Shown here in pieces: positions 1 through 8,748 of a stretch of DNA of 64,000 nucleotides. Made by a program: the position numbers and the translations under genes. Origin of the DNA: an uncultured beta proteobacterium (GTDB lineage Bacteria; Pseudomonadota; Gammaproteobacteria; Burkholderiales; Burkholderiaceae); contig CAIQUZ010000109.1 of NCBI GenBank assembly GCA_903875135.1, forward strand, positions 62,001-126,000, read 5' to 3'. The notes under the pieces are model-generated. The model was not told where the DNA came from. It made no database searches and saw only the letters and a program-made list of their open reading frames with translations. Every line of letters starts with the position of its first letter. The first letter of the stretch is position 1.

Positions 1-466
1 ATAATTTAAAATTCACCCAAACGTCTTGAGAAAATTGATTGGCGACATACAAGTTCAACCCACCTAAAAGAACAAAATAGACAATCCAAGATAAGTTAAT
101 CTTCGCCCAGATAGACTCTGGCTGATTGGTATTTAATTGCAACTCTTTGCCCATTACAGACTGAATCAAGTTCTTTTTAAAGCCATAAAAACTAATACCA
201 AGGCCTAAGGCAAAGGACCAATACAAAATAGTTGGTTTAATTTTGATGAAACTTTCGTCATGCAAAAAAATGGTCAACCCACCAAAAATAAGGATCACGA
301 CAAAGTTAAAAATTTGCATTTTTGAGATGGGCTGCTTTTTCCAAAGCATCCAAATCATCTGCAACAAAGTAATCGCAATAGCTACTGCGGTCGCTACATA
401 AATATCAAAGGCTTTAAATGCTATAAAGAAAGCCAGTATGGGTAAAAACTCTGTCAAAATTTTCAT
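1..466 (-). CDS. yciB: Inner membrane septation protein YciB/IspZ (partial, 3' end outside window)
   Basis: The frame opens with an ATG at 466-464 and runs off the left edge, giving about 155 residues of a family usually near 180, so only the C-terminal end is missing. The start MKILTEFLPILAFFIAF and several hydrophobic segments rich in F, I and L are typical of YciB, an integral inner-membrane protein linked to cell-envelope elongation and septation. The gene lies 7 bases downstream of msrB on the same strand and is probably co-transcribed with it. The identification rests on the N-terminal motif and hydrophobic profile. Confidence 0.85.
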   Translation of the reverse strand, partial: MKILTEFLPILAFFIAFKAFDIYVATAVAIAITLLQMIWMLWKKQPISKMQIFNFVVILIFGGLTIFLHDESFIKIKPTILYWSFALGLGISFYGFKKNLIQSVMGKELQLNTNQPESIWAKINLSWIVYFVLLGGLNLYVANQFSQDVWVNFKL

Positions 467-473
467 CGTGAGC

Positions 474-866
474 TTATTCTTTGGGCATCAGTTTTAAGGA
501 TGCTGAATTAATACAGTAACGAAGTCCAGTTGGTTGAGGACCATCATCAAAAACATGGCCTAAATGGGCATCACAATTTTTACAGCGAACTTCGGTTCGC
601 ACCATACCATGGGTAAGGTCTTTAATCTCTTCAATCGGTGCTTCATTTAGTGCCACAAAAAAACTCGGCCAACCACAACCGGCATCAAACTTACTTTCGG
701 AATCAAATAAATCTTCACCACAACAGATGCACTTGTAGGTTCCTTTAGTCCAAGTATCCCAATACTTACCAGTAAATGGTCGCTCTGTAGCGCTATGACG
801 AGTGACCTCAAATTCAATAGAACTCAGTTGGGCTTTATATTCTTGATCAGTTTTTTTGACAGTCAT
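474..866 (-). CDS. msrB: Peptide-methionine (R)-S-oxide reductase MsrB
   Basis: 130 residues, a complete single-domain MsrB that repairs methionine-R-sulfoxide in oxidised proteins. The structural zinc site is visible as C46/C49 and C95/C98. The AGCGWPSF block carries the probable resolving C64, and the catalytic cysteine is C118 in the RYCIN motif, followed by SASL. There is no MsrA fusion and no signal peptide, so it should act in the cytoplasm. It precedes yciB by 7 bases in the same orientation and is divergent from the acyl-CoA ligase. Confidence 0.97.
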   Translation of the reverse strand: MTVKKTDQEYKAQLSSIEFEVTRHSATERPFTGKYWDTWTKGTYKCICCGEDLFDSESKFDAGCGWPSFFVALNEAPIEEIKDLTHGMVRTEVRCKNCDAHLGHVFDDGPQPTGLRYCINSASLKLMPKE

Positions 867-954
867 TTCGTGTTGAGATTCTTTATTAGGTTACGATAGT
901 TGTAATTATAAATTCAAAGAAGAATTAGGCATTAACTAAAAATTTAGGAGATAA

Positions 955-2598
955 ATGATGACAAAAGCGCTTTTTGGGCAAATGATGGATAGTCCTTTAT
1001 TAATTTCTAATATTTTAAGTTCTGCGGCTCGACATCACGCACAACTCGAAATTGTTTCAAGAAGGGCTGAAGGAGATATTCACCGTTACACGGTGGTAGA
1101 TCTTCAAGTGAGAGCAAAAAAACTTGCTCAAGCTTTAGAAAGACTCCATTTAGATGCTGGATCTAGAATTGGAACCTTGGCTTGGAATGGATATCGACAT
1201 TTAGAAATTTATTATGGTGTTTCTGGAAGTGGTTTGGTCTGCCACACCATTAACCCGAGATTATTTTCAGAACAAATTGCCTACATCATTCAACACGCTG
1301 AAGATGAGATTATTTTCTTTGATCAAAGCTTCCAATCTCTGGTGGAAGGTCTTATCCCTTTATGCCCTCATGTGAAAAAATGGATCTGTTTGATTGATCC
1401 AGCGCTAATGCAAAGTAGTGAGTTGGCATTGGATAACTATGAGTCCTTTATCGAGCAGGAATCAGGTGATTTTGAATGGCCTATTTTTGATGAGAGGTTG
1501 GCTTCAAGTCTTTGTTATACATCGGGTACTACCGGCAATCCGAAGGGAGCGCTGTATAGTCATCGCTCGACAGTTCTGCATTCTTATGCAAGCTCTTTAC
1601 CTGATTCCTTAAGTCTGTCAGCGAGGGACGTTATTCTCCCAGTGGTGCCCATGTTTCATGTGAATGCTTGGGGACTCCCATATTCCAGCCTTCTAGTTGG
1701 TGCAAAACTGGTATTACCTGGAGCCAAATTGGATGGCCCATCTATTTATGAGTTACTAGAATCTGAAAAGGTCACTTTTTCAGCTGGTGTTCCTACCATT
1801 TGGGCCGGTTTAATCCAATCGATGAAATTAAAGAATTTAAACTTTTCAACGTTTAAACGAGTGGTGATTGGCGGTTCTGCGTGTCCACCTGCCATGATGA
1901 AAACCTTTCAGGAATACGGCGTTGAAGTGATCCATGCCTGGGGTATGACGGAGTTATCGCCGATTGGAACCGTTGCCAAATTAAAAGCTTCTGATCTTTC
2001 GAAAAGTATCCATGAGCAAGAATTAATTCAACAAAAACAAGGGCGGGTCATCTTTGGCGTCGATATGAGGATTGTTGATGGCGATCTCAATGCCCTAGCT
2101 CAAGATGGAAAAGCTTTTGGAGATTTACAAGTTAAGGGTCCATGGGTGATACAGCAATACTTTAAAGCATCAGAGTCTGCACTAATCGATGGTTGGTTTC
2201 CGACTGGGGATGTTTCCAATATCGATCCTGATGGCCATATGCAAATTACGGACCGTAGTAAAGACGTCATTAAATCTGGTGGCGAATGGATCTCCTCGAT
2301 TGATCTTGAAAATGTAGCCGCGGGTCATCCATCTGTGATGATGGCAGCTTGTATTTCCGTCGCTCACCCTAAGTGGGATGAGCGTCCTTTATTAGTGATT
2401 GAAAAGAAGCCAGATGTACAACTTTCCAATGACGAATTAAAAGCAGATATATTACAATTCTTTATTGATAAAGTCGCTAAATGGTGGATACCGGATGATG
2501 TTGTTTTCGTTGATAAAATTCCACTAACAGCAACTGGTAAAATGCAAAAGCTCAAGTTACGCGAGCAATTTAAAAACCATCCATTACCATGCCTATGA
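955..2598 (+). CDS. Acyl-CoA synthetase, AMP-binding family (medium/long-chain or DmdB-like)
   Basis: 547 residues of the ANL adenylate-forming superfamily, which activates a carboxylate to acyl-AMP and then acyl-CoA. The P-loop [11 protein letters not shown] lies near residues 187-197, the A5-type block [10 protein letters not shown] near 325, the hinge GWFPTGDV near 412, and the C-terminal catalytic lysine is K529 in TATGKMQK. The pattern resembles medium/long-chain fatty-acid ligases and the methylmercaptopropionate ligase DmdB, and the substrate cannot be read from sequence. Two ATGs stand in tandem. An AGGAG at 946-950 is better spaced for the second, at 958. The gene overlaps the next thioesterase by 10 bases. 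Confidence 0.93.
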   Translation: MMTKALFGQMMDSPLLISNILSSAARHHAQLEIVSRRAEGDIHRYTVVDLQVRAKKLAQALERLHLDAGSRIGTLAWNGYRHLEIYYGVSGSGLVCHTINPRLFSEQIAYIIQHAEDEIIFFDQSFQSLVEGLIPLCPHVKKWICLIDPALMQSSELALDNYESFIEQESGDFEWPIFDERLASSLCYTSGTTGNPKGALYSHRSTVLHSYASSLPDSLSLSARDVILPVVPMFHVNAWGLPYSSLLVGAKLVLPGAKLDGPSIYELLESEKVTFSAGVPTIWAGLIQSMKLKNLNFSTFKRVVIGGSACPPAMMKTFQEYGVEVIHAWGMTELSPIGTVAKLKASDLSKSIHEQELIQQKQGRVIFGVDMRIVDGDLNALAQDGKAFGDLQVKGPWVIQQYFKASESALIDGWFPTGDVSNIDPDGHMQITDRSKDVIKSGGEWISSIDLENVAAGHPSVMMAACISVAHPKWDERPLLVIEKKPDVQLSNDELKADILQFFIDKVAKWWIPDDVVFVDKIPLTATGKMQKLKLREQFKNHPLPCL

Positions 2599-3014
2599 AT
2601 ACTCCCCAGCCTCCGATTGCATTAGAAGTTCCATTTTTAAATCTTCTTGGTGTGAAAATCACAAAAATGGCGGATGGGGTCGGAGAGGTGACCTTAGAGA
2701 TTGAAGATAAGCACATGAATTCTTGGCATGTTGCGCATGGCGGAGTGATTTTAACCTTGGTTGATGCAGCTATGGCTATATCGGCTAGGTCATGTGATCC
2801 TGATGATCGTAGTGTAGTCACCATTGAGTTGAAAAATAGTTTTATGCAAGCAGTACAAGGGAGAGTCAGAGTGGTGGGAAAGACGGTCCATCAGTCCACG
2901 ACAATGGCTTTTTGTGAAGCAAGGGTTTTTGATGCAAATGAAAAATTATGCTGTTTAGCTACCGGAACGTTTAAATATTTTAAAAACCTTCCCTTACGTC
3001 AAAGAACGGTCTAA
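2589..3014 (+). CDS. PaaI-family hotdog-fold acyl-CoA thioesterase
   Basis: 141 residues. The central block WHVAHGGVILTLVDAAMA near residues 38-55 is the hotdog motif of PaaI/YbgC-type thioesterases, which hydrolyse acyl-CoA to free acid and CoA in the cytosol. Its start lies inside the end of the acyl-CoA ligase with a 10-base overlap, so the two are translationally coupled. A ligase with a thioesterase suggests balancing of a CoA-ester pool. The substrate is unknown. Confidence 0.9.
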   Translation: MPMNTPQPPIALEVPFLNLLGVKITKMADGVGEVTLEIEDKHMNSWHVAHGGVILTLVDAAMAISARSCDPDDRSVVTIELKNSFMQAVQGRVRVVGKTVHQSTTMAFCEARVFDANEKLCCLATGTFKYFKNLPLRQRTV

Positions 3015-3030
3015 GCGCTTCTTCTTTCGG

Positions 3031-3882
3031 TTAGCTATTAACTTGTGTGGAACGTTTTAGTTGACCTTCGACCACGGAAGTTTCATGAGCCTCTTTGGCA
3101 CTAAAGCGACGTTCAACCATTTGGAAATTTCCATCTTTACGGATGCGTAATAGGGTACTTGAACGCGTCCCATAATGCTCGGTTTTGATGAACATCGGTG
3201 AGAGGGCTCTTTCCCAATCAAGACTAACTCCAGTGGATGGTAATTCAGCATCTGGGAAAGCATCTGGAATATTCAGAAATTTTAAATAATGTTCTGGATG
3301 ATTTAGTTTCCCATGATCCATGGCTAAGGTTTGTGCAAAATGGCCTACCGCATTTCTAACTTTGGGCCATGGAGTATCTAACATAGCGTTCGATAAGCCA
3401 TAAATACCTGGTTTTATTTTTACAGGACTGATATTTTTACGTTGCCTGATTTTTTCCCCAACCAGGATACGGTTCGTTACCCAGGCTAATTCACCATTCT
3501 TAGGGTCGGACAAGTCAGCCGTTAATAAATTAAAGCCGTTGTACTGCATGAATGATTTTTGATGATTCATTACAAATTCATCGATAGCGTGTTTTTCTGA
3601 TAAGAATTTAGCAGTTAATTCACCCCGAGTTCTCATGAGGGGGTTTTTTTCACTAGGCGCCCTGATATTGGTCAATGCGGCAAACCGTCCCTCCAGAGAC
3701 AATCCTAATGCGGTACCACGTAATCCGATGACATCTGCATTATCGCGAGCACCAAGGATGGTTTGATGATCCTCCCACCAGCTCATCGGAGCGGTAGGTC
3801 GTTCATAAAATTCATCACGATTTGCAGCAACAACTAAAGCATAATCAGGGTGACAATTCCAAGCAAAGAGGATTAAACACAT
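3031..3882 (-). CDS. NRDE family protein (TANGO2-like)
   Basis: 283 residues. The N-terminal MCLILFAW and the AANRDEFYERPT block near residues 20-31 define the NRDE (TANGO2, formerly DUF833) family, in which the N-terminal Met is removed to expose a conserved Cys2. Conserved GxxGLSNAMLDTPWPKV-like sequence near 165-180 is also present. The biochemical role is unsettled; eukaryotic homologues are linked to Golgi organisation and haem or lipid handling. It follows ygfZ by 5 bases on the same strand, a common pairing with small metabolic housekeeping genes. Confidence 0.93.
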   Translation of the reverse strand: MCLILFAWNCHPDYALVVAANRDEFYERPTAPMSWWEDHQTILGARDNADVIGLRGTALGLSLEGRFAALTNIRAPSEKNPLMRTRGELTAKFLSEKHAIDEFVMNHQKSFMQYNGFNLLTADLSDPKNGELAWVTNRILVGEKIRQRKNISPVKIKPGIYGLSNAMLDTPWPKVRNAVGHFAQTLAMDHGKLNHPEHYLKFLNIPDAFPDAELPSTGVSLDWERALSPMFIKTEHYGTRSSTLLRIRKDGNFQMVERRFSAKEAHETSVVEGQLKRSTQVNS

Positions 3883-3887
3883 AAAGA

Positions 3888-4787
3888 CTAAATAGTTATT
3901 AATGGATAGGGTGGGTCTAATAAAACAATATCAGAAATCTGCAAATCATTCATCTTAAAATACAGGTTTTCTTGAGTTTGGCTTAATTTAATTTCTAACT
4001 GAAAATAATAGCGACTTTGAGAAATATCCATACTAGATAAAACCACTACACCACAGGCTTGATCTGGATCAGCCGTTGAATAAACCTCCATTCCGGGTGA
4101 AATGATAAGGTCTTGATTCTTCGTGATATTTACATACGCAATTTTTAAACGCCGTTTGACAGCACCTAAATACTGACTTCTTGCTACTATTTCTTGTCCT
4201 GGATAACATCCTTTTTTGAAATCGACTGCACCAACAGACTCAAAATTAATCATTTGTGGAATAAACAGATCTTTTGTGGCATCGGTTATGCGAGAAATAC
4301 CACTATGGACCTCAAGAAGTCTCCAAAGATATTGTGAGTCAGAGTTCATCAACACATCAGATGTGGCAATTAATCGACGATGGTATTCTTGGTGATTGTA
4401 AAAAACGCTAGGGAGATTGCATTGGATTGGAGACTGATCTAACCCTGGCTCAGCAATGATATGACCATAAACATTCAATTCCGTCTTCAACTCGATCATC
4501 ACTTTTGATCGTAAGCGATACATAGAGAGCTTTTTAGAAAACTCCTGAGCAATATCGGCACTAATCCATAAGTCATAAGAATCAATCGCTGGATGGCTAA
4601 TCCAAAAGCTCGCAAGAAGCCTACCCTTGGGGGAACAAAATCCAGAAAGCTGTTGCTCGTTAATCGCTAAACTTAAGATATTGTTGGTTAATAAATTCTG
4701 CAAGAATGGAGAGCTATCAGGACCTCTGACCTGAATTAAAGTCCAATCTGGAAGAGGGGATATCAAACTTGTATTAGTATTAGTCAT
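3888..4787 (-). CDS. ygfZ: tRNA-modifying/Fe-S repair folate-binding protein YgfZ
   Basis: 299 residues of the GcvT-like fold. The diagnostic motif KGCYPGQE is at residues 192-199, where the conserved cysteine needed for function lies in the YgfZ/IBA57 family. YgfZ uses folate to support maturation or repair of certain Fe-S enzymes, including the radical-SAM tRNA methylthiotransferase MiaB. It is transcribed away from tmk across a 74-base gap. In related betaproteobacteria, as I recall, mltG (yceG) sits between these two genes, and it is absent here. Confidence 0.93.
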   Translation of the reverse strand: MTNTNTSLISPLPDWTLIQVRGPDSSPFLQNLLTNNILSLAINEQQLSGFCSPKGRLLASFWISHPAIDSYDLWISADIAQEFSKKLSMYRLRSKVMIELKTELNVYGHIIAEPGLDQSPIQCNLPSVFYNHQEYHRRLIATSDVLMNSDSQYLWRLLEVHSGISRITDATKDLFIPQMINFESVGAVDFKKGCYPGQEIVARSQYLGAVKRRLKIAYVNITKNQDLIISPGMEVYSTADPDQACGVVVLSSMDISQSRYYFQLEIKLSQTQENLYFKMNDLQISDIVLLDPPYPLITI

Positions 4788-4861
4788 TGGTTCTATTATC
4801 TATTGTTTCAGATTGACCCGTGAGAAAATAACCTTCATCAGAGCATTAGAATATTTTAAAT

Positions 4862-5518
4862 ATGTCTTCACAAGTAAATCATTATCCAGGTATTTTTATC
4901 TCTTTTGAAGGGATTGACGGTGCGGGTAAAAGCACGCATATTCCCTTTATTTCTCAACGAATTCAAGAGCGTTTTCCCAATAAAAGGGTCTTATTAACTA
5001 GGGAGCCTGGAGGCACACCTCTCGGAGAAAAGTTGCGTCAGATACTCTTAAATGATCCTATGGATGCAAAAACTGAGGCTCTTTTAATGTTTGCGAGTCG
5101 ACAGGAGCATCTATCTAAGGTGATTGAGCCTGCTTTACTGGCTTCTGACATCGTCATTAGTGATCGATTTACCGATTCTTCTTTTGCTTATCAATGTGGT
5201 GGGAGGGGGTTGGGGATTCGTGATCTCAATATTCTCGAACGGTGGGTACAGGAAAGATCATTCCAAAACAACCATTTTTTACTTCAACCACAGTTAACAT
5301 TTCTGTTTGATTTATCCGCAAATGTTGCTGAAGAAAGACGCAGATCCAGTCGAACCCCTGATAAATTTGAAGAGCTCGATGTTGATTTTTTTAATCATGT
5401 ACGTAACGAATACCTTCGGCGCGCTACCGAGGACAATCAACGATTTGTCATCATTGACTCTAGCCAAGATATTCAAACCATTCAACACCAACTTAATGCC
5501 TGTATCCAACAACTATGA
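4862..5518 (+). CDS. tmk: Thymidylate kinase
   Basis: 218 residues. Phosphorylates dTMP to dTDP for DNA synthesis. The Walker A FEGIDGAGKST lies near residues 15-25, the dTMP-binding TREPGGTPLGE near 47-57, and the DRFTDSSFAYQ block near 99-109. The start ATG has little Shine-Dalgarno sequence upstream. The TGA overlaps the holB ATG by four bases (ATGA), so tmk and holB are translationally coupled, the usual bacterial arrangement. Confidence 0.97.
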   Translation: MSSQVNHYPGIFISFEGIDGAGKSTHIPFISQRIQERFPNKRVLLTREPGGTPLGEKLRQILLNDPMDAKTEALLMFASRQEHLSKVIEPALLASDIVISDRFTDSSFAYQCGGRGLGIRDLNILERWVQERSFQNNHFLLQPQLTFLFDLSANVAEERRRSSRTPDKFEELDVDFFNHVRNEYLRRATEDNQRFVIIDSSQDIQTIQHQLNACIQQL

Positions 5519-6561
5519 GTGAATTGGTAGCAAATCAAGCTTCTTTCTTATACCCTTGGTTAGTTGAATCCTTTCAATCTTTAACTCAACATCCGATTCC
5601 TAATTCGCTCTTAATTCATGGTGAGAAAGATATTGGTAAGTTACAGTATGGTTTGGAGTTGGCGAATTACCTTTTATGTGAATCAACTGCAAATCGACCT
5701 TGTCATACTTGTGATGCTTGTCATTGGGTGGCAAAAGGCGCTCACCCAGATTTATTTGTGATTACCCCACAAAATCTTAAACACCTTTTACCCTTTGATA
5801 CTGATGAGGGTGATGAAGCTAGTGAATCTGAAGATAAAAAACAAAGTAAATTCATCCGCATAGAACAAATACGTCAAGTCATCGCTAAAAATGAATTAGG
5901 TTCTTATCGAGGCGGTAAAAGAGTGGTTTTAATTTACCCCGTTGAAGCGATGCAAGCTGAGGCAGCTAATTGTCTGCTGAAAACCCTAGAAGAGCCATCC
6001 GCTCAATTACATTTCATTCTTATCACGAGTCACTTAGAAAAAATTCTGCCGACCATTCGCTCACGTTGTCAATTTTCAGCGATTCCTAAACCGTCTCACC
6101 CGATAGCCAGTCAATGGTTAAAAGATCAGTTGCCAGAAACCCTGACGCAAGAAAAAATTGATCAACAACTCGCGCTTTATGCCGGTTCACCGCTGAAAGT
6201 CATACAATCCATTGATCATAAAACCTTTGATGAGCTCACGGTTGTGAATGAGTTGTCAAAGTTTAAATTGTTACAAAGCGGTGTGATAATAGAGCAACTT
6301 CAACAACATACCTTATTTGATATTTTGAATTGTATTTATAAGTGGTCGATCGATCTTAATTTGGTGGCATTTGGCTTAGAGCCTCGATATTTTCCTCATT
6401 TAGCATCAACAATGAAGTCGCAAACTCAGCAAGTGAGTAAAGCTACTTTGCAACAGTTCATCTCGCATTTACGGGACGATATCCGTTTAGCCAATCATCC
6501 TTTGTTCCCTAAAGTTCAGCTAGATACATTGCTGATGAAATATAAGCAACTTTTCTCATAG
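5515..6561 (+). CDS. holB: DNA polymerase III subunit delta'
   Basis: 348 residues. A clamp-loader ATPase-fold subunit. The zinc-binding module CHTCDACHWVAKGAHPD lies near residues 63-79. The sensor region LLKTLEEPSAQLHFILIT, near 158-175, precedes TIRSRCQ, the SRC motif of clamp loaders. A charged acidic/lysine linker (GDEASESEDKKQSK) near residues 99-112 separates zinc module and core. It overlaps tmk by 4 bases and ends 6 bases before tatD, forming tmk-holB-tatD. Confidence 0.95.
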   Translation: MSELVANQASFLYPWLVESFQSLTQHPIPNSLLIHGEKDIGKLQYGLELANYLLCESTANRPCHTCDACHWVAKGAHPDLFVITPQNLKHLLPFDTDEGDEASESEDKKQSKFIRIEQIRQVIAKNELGSYRGGKRVVLIYPVEAMQAEAANCLLKTLEEPSAQLHFILITSHLEKILPTIRSRCQFSAIPKPSHPIASQWLKDQLPETLTQEKIDQQLALYAGSPLKVIQSIDHKTFDELTVVNELSKFKLLQSGVIIEQLQQHTLFDILNCIYKWSIDLNLVAFGLEPRYFPHLASTMKSQTQQVSKATLQQFISHLRDDIRLANHPLFPKVQLDTLLMKYKQLFS

Positions 6562-6567
6562 CTATTT

Positions 6568-7341
6568 ATGTATATTGATTCTCATTGCCATTTGGATTTT
6601 GATGATTACTCTAATAATATGGAGGAAGTTTTAGCCAACATGAAATCGGCGCAAGTCTCTAAAGCACTTTGTGTGAGTGTTGACATCCCAGATTTCCCCA
6701 AAGTTTTTGAATTAGCTAAAAAATATGATCACCTGTATGCCTCAGTCGGAGTTCATCCTGATTATGAGGATACAGTAGAACCAACTCAAGAGTGGCTGGT
6801 TCGGATGGCCAGTCACCCCAAAGTGATTGCCATTGGCGAGACAGGCTTAGATTACTTTCGAATGAAAGATCGCTCCTATGAAGATTTAGAATGGCAAAGG
6901 GAACGGTTTAGAGTTCATATTCGGGCCGCTGTGGAATCTGGTAAGCCACTTATCATCCATACGAGACAAGCATCTGATGATACTATTCGTATATTGACCG
7001 AAGAGGGTGCTGATCGAGTCGGTGGTGTCATGCATTGTTTTACAGAGTCTAAAGAAGTGGCGAAATTAGCAATGGAATTAGGTTTTTACATCTCTTTTTC
7101 AGGTATCGTGACGTTCAAAAATGCGATTGAGATTAAAGAAACCTGCCGGTTTGTCCCGCTCAATCGTTTATTAATTGAAACAGACTCCCCTTATTTAGCA
7201 CCTGTTCCCCATCGCGGTAAAGTAAATCAACCAGCTTGGGTTAGCCATGTTGCTGAGTATATTGCCGAGCTGAAAAATGTCAGTGCCGCCGAAATCGGTC
7301 AAATTACTACCCATAACTTCCATCAATTATTCAATATTTAA
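6568..7341 (+). CDS. TatD family metal-dependent hydrolase (YcfH type)
   Basis: 257 residues, a full-length TIM-barrel amidohydrolase-like DNase. The first metal motif is DSHCHLDF at residues 4-11. GETGLDYFR near 91-99 gives a further metal ligand, followed by IIHTRQA near 129-135, MHCFTES near 154-160 and ETDSPYLAP near 202-210. Family members have 3'-5' exonuclease or D-aminoacyl hydrolase-type activity. It follows holB by 6 bases, and its TAA shares one base with the next ATG. Confidence 0.95.
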   Translation: MYIDSHCHLDFDDYSNNMEEVLANMKSAQVSKALCVSVDIPDFPKVFELAKKYDHLYASVGVHPDYEDTVEPTQEWLVRMASHPKVIAIGETGLDYFRMKDRSYEDLEWQRERFRVHIRAAVESGKPLIIHTRQASDDTIRILTEEGADRVGGVMHCFTESKEVAKLAMELGFYISFSGIVTFKNAIEIKETCRFVPLNRLLIETDSPYLAPVPHRGKVNQPAWVSHVAEYIAELKNVSAAEIGQITTHNFHQLFNI

Positions 7342-8069
7342 TGCTGAAACAACTACTCATAGTGATTTTATTGACGCTAGGACTCCCCAGCTTTACCTAT
7401 GCTCAAAGTAATTCGTCTGGCTCAGAAAAAGAACAAGTGATTCCTGAGATTGATAATTATTTCAAAAGAATTTCTTTTGATGATGTCGATGGTGTCAAAA
7501 AATCTCTTCTGAATAAAGATTTGAGTCCTAACACTTTAAGTAAGTATGGTGAAGCTGCGTTACCATTTGCGGTCCGAGAGGATGCTTATAAAGTTTTTAA
7601 ATATCTATTACAAGTCAATGATATTGATATAGAAATGCAAAATAAAAGTACAGAAAATGCCTTAATGTGGCTTGCATTTAAAGGAAACTTAGAATTAGTC
7701 AAATTGATGGTCGAAAAATACGGTGCAGAGGTTGAAAAGGAAGGCTGGAGCCCGATTCATTATGCGGCCACTAAAGGACATTTACCGGTGGTTCAGTATC
7801 TTTTATCGAAAGATGCGGATGTTGATACAGGTTCGCCCAACAATACAACAGCTCTCATGTTTGCCGCACGTTATGGTTTTATTAATCTTGTTAAGTTTTT
7901 ATTAGATCATGACGCGGATTTATCGATCCATAATGATCAAAACTTAACAGCAATTGATTTTGCGATGATGAGTAATCAAAAAGAGATTGCTGATGGACTT
8001 AAGTCTAGGTGGAAGAAACTTTATGGCACAGATTATGTTGCAAAGCCTCGAATTTTCCCACCGAAATAA
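7341..8069 (+). CDS. Exported ankyrin-repeat protein
   Basis: 242 residues. A clear signal peptide (MLKQLLIVILLTLGLPSFTYA, cleavage probably after the AQ-S region near 22) precedes about four ankyrin repeats, seen as ENALMWLAFKGNLELVKLMV, WSPIHYAATKGHLPVVQYLL and TALMFAARYGFINLVKFLL. It is therefore probably a periplasmic protein-protein interaction module. The start codon overlaps the tatD stop (TAATG). The partner is not identifiable from the window. A similar ankyrin gene after tatD occurs in other Burkholderiales as far as I recall. Confidence 0.9.
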   Translation: MLKQLLIVILLTLGLPSFTYAQSNSSGSEKEQVIPEIDNYFKRISFDDVDGVKKSLLNKDLSPNTLSKYGEAALPFAVREDAYKVFKYLLQVNDIDIEMQNKSTENALMWLAFKGNLELVKLMVEKYGAEVEKEGWSPIHYAATKGHLPVVQYLLSKDADVDTGSPNNTTALMFAARYGFINLVKFLLDHDADLSIHNDQNLTAIDFAMMSNQKEIADGLKSRWKKLYGTDYVAKPRIFPPK

Positions 8070-8094
8070 TTCATCATTCATGCGTATAATAATT

Positions 8095-8100
8095 ATTATG
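8095..8100 (+). promoter_or_regulatory. Candidate -10 element upstream of gloA
   Basis: A perfect TATAAT lies 35 bases before the gloA start, in the 66-base gap after the ankyrin gene, and continues into an AT palindrome (ATAATAATTATTAT). A TG precedes it by two bases. No good -35 hexamer is visible, so this is a candidate only. Confidence 0.4.
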
Positions 8101-8135
8101 TTAAATAAGAAATATCTCTCAGAAAGTATCGACCG

Positions 8136-8534
8136 ATGAAGTTCCTCCACTCCATGCTACGCGTTACTGATCTTGCTAAATCGATTGATTTCTATACCAA
8201 TGTTCTTGGCATGAATCTTTTAAGAACCACCGAACGTCCCGAGCAAAAATATACATTGGCTTTTCTGGCTTTTGGTTCAGGAAATCAAGAGAATCAGGGC
8301 GAGCTTGAATTAACCTTTAACTATGGAATTGAACATTATGAACATGGCGGCTACTTTGGTCATATTGCACTAGGTGTTGAGGATGTAGCACTAACCTGCG
8401 AAAAAATCAAAGCTCAAGGTGGAAAAGTAACCCGTGAAGCCGGCCCAGTCAAAGGTGGTAATACCATCATTGCGTTTGTAGAAGATCCAGACGCTTATAA
8501 AATCGAGCTGATTCAGATGGGAACCCATCAATGA
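8136..8534 (+). CDS. gloA: Lactoylglutathione lyase (glyoxalase I)
   Basis: 132 residues. Converts the methylglyoxal-glutathione hemithioacetal to S-lactoylglutathione. All four metal ligands of the bacterial Ni-type enzyme can be placed: H5, E56, H76 and E124. The DFYTNVLGM block near residues 18-26 and [14 protein letters not shown] near 114-127 are family signatures. Its TGA overlaps the next start by four bases. Confidence 0.97.
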   Translation: MKFLHSMLRVTDLAKSIDFYTNVLGMNLLRTTERPEQKYTLAFLAFGSGNQENQGELELTFNYGIEHYEHGGYFGHIALGVEDVALTCEKIKAQGGKVTREAGPVKGGNTIIAFVEDPDAYKIELIQMGTHQ

Positions 8535-8743
8535 GTGACGATTTTTCAGGAAATAATACACAAGAAGTTGATTCTCCTTGTATCGGCATTTGCTCCACAC
8601 TATTCGATGATGTGTGCCGTGGCTGTGGCCGAACGATTTTAGAAGTGTCCAATTGGGTGGCGATGTCTCCAGCGGAAAAAAAACAAGTGTGGCAACGCAT
8701 TACCCAAGAAGCTACTGCAATGCGTTTTACTGACAAACAATAA
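8531..8743 (+). CDS. DUF1289 domain small cysteine protein (YdhL-like)
   Basis: 70 residues. The pattern [20 protein letters not shown] near residues 15-34 with a following W and [13 protein letters not shown] is the DUF1289 signature, probably a small zinc- or iron-binding fold with cysteines C17, C21, C29 and C32. The function is unknown. Translational coupling to gloA (ATGA overlap) suggests co-expression. It ends 5 bases from the convergent ybiT gene. Confidence 0.9.
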   Translation: MSDDFSGNNTQEVDSPCIGICSTLFDDVCRGCGRTILEVSNWVAMSPAEKKQVWQRITQEATAMRFTDKQ

Positions 8744-8748
8744 GCTGC

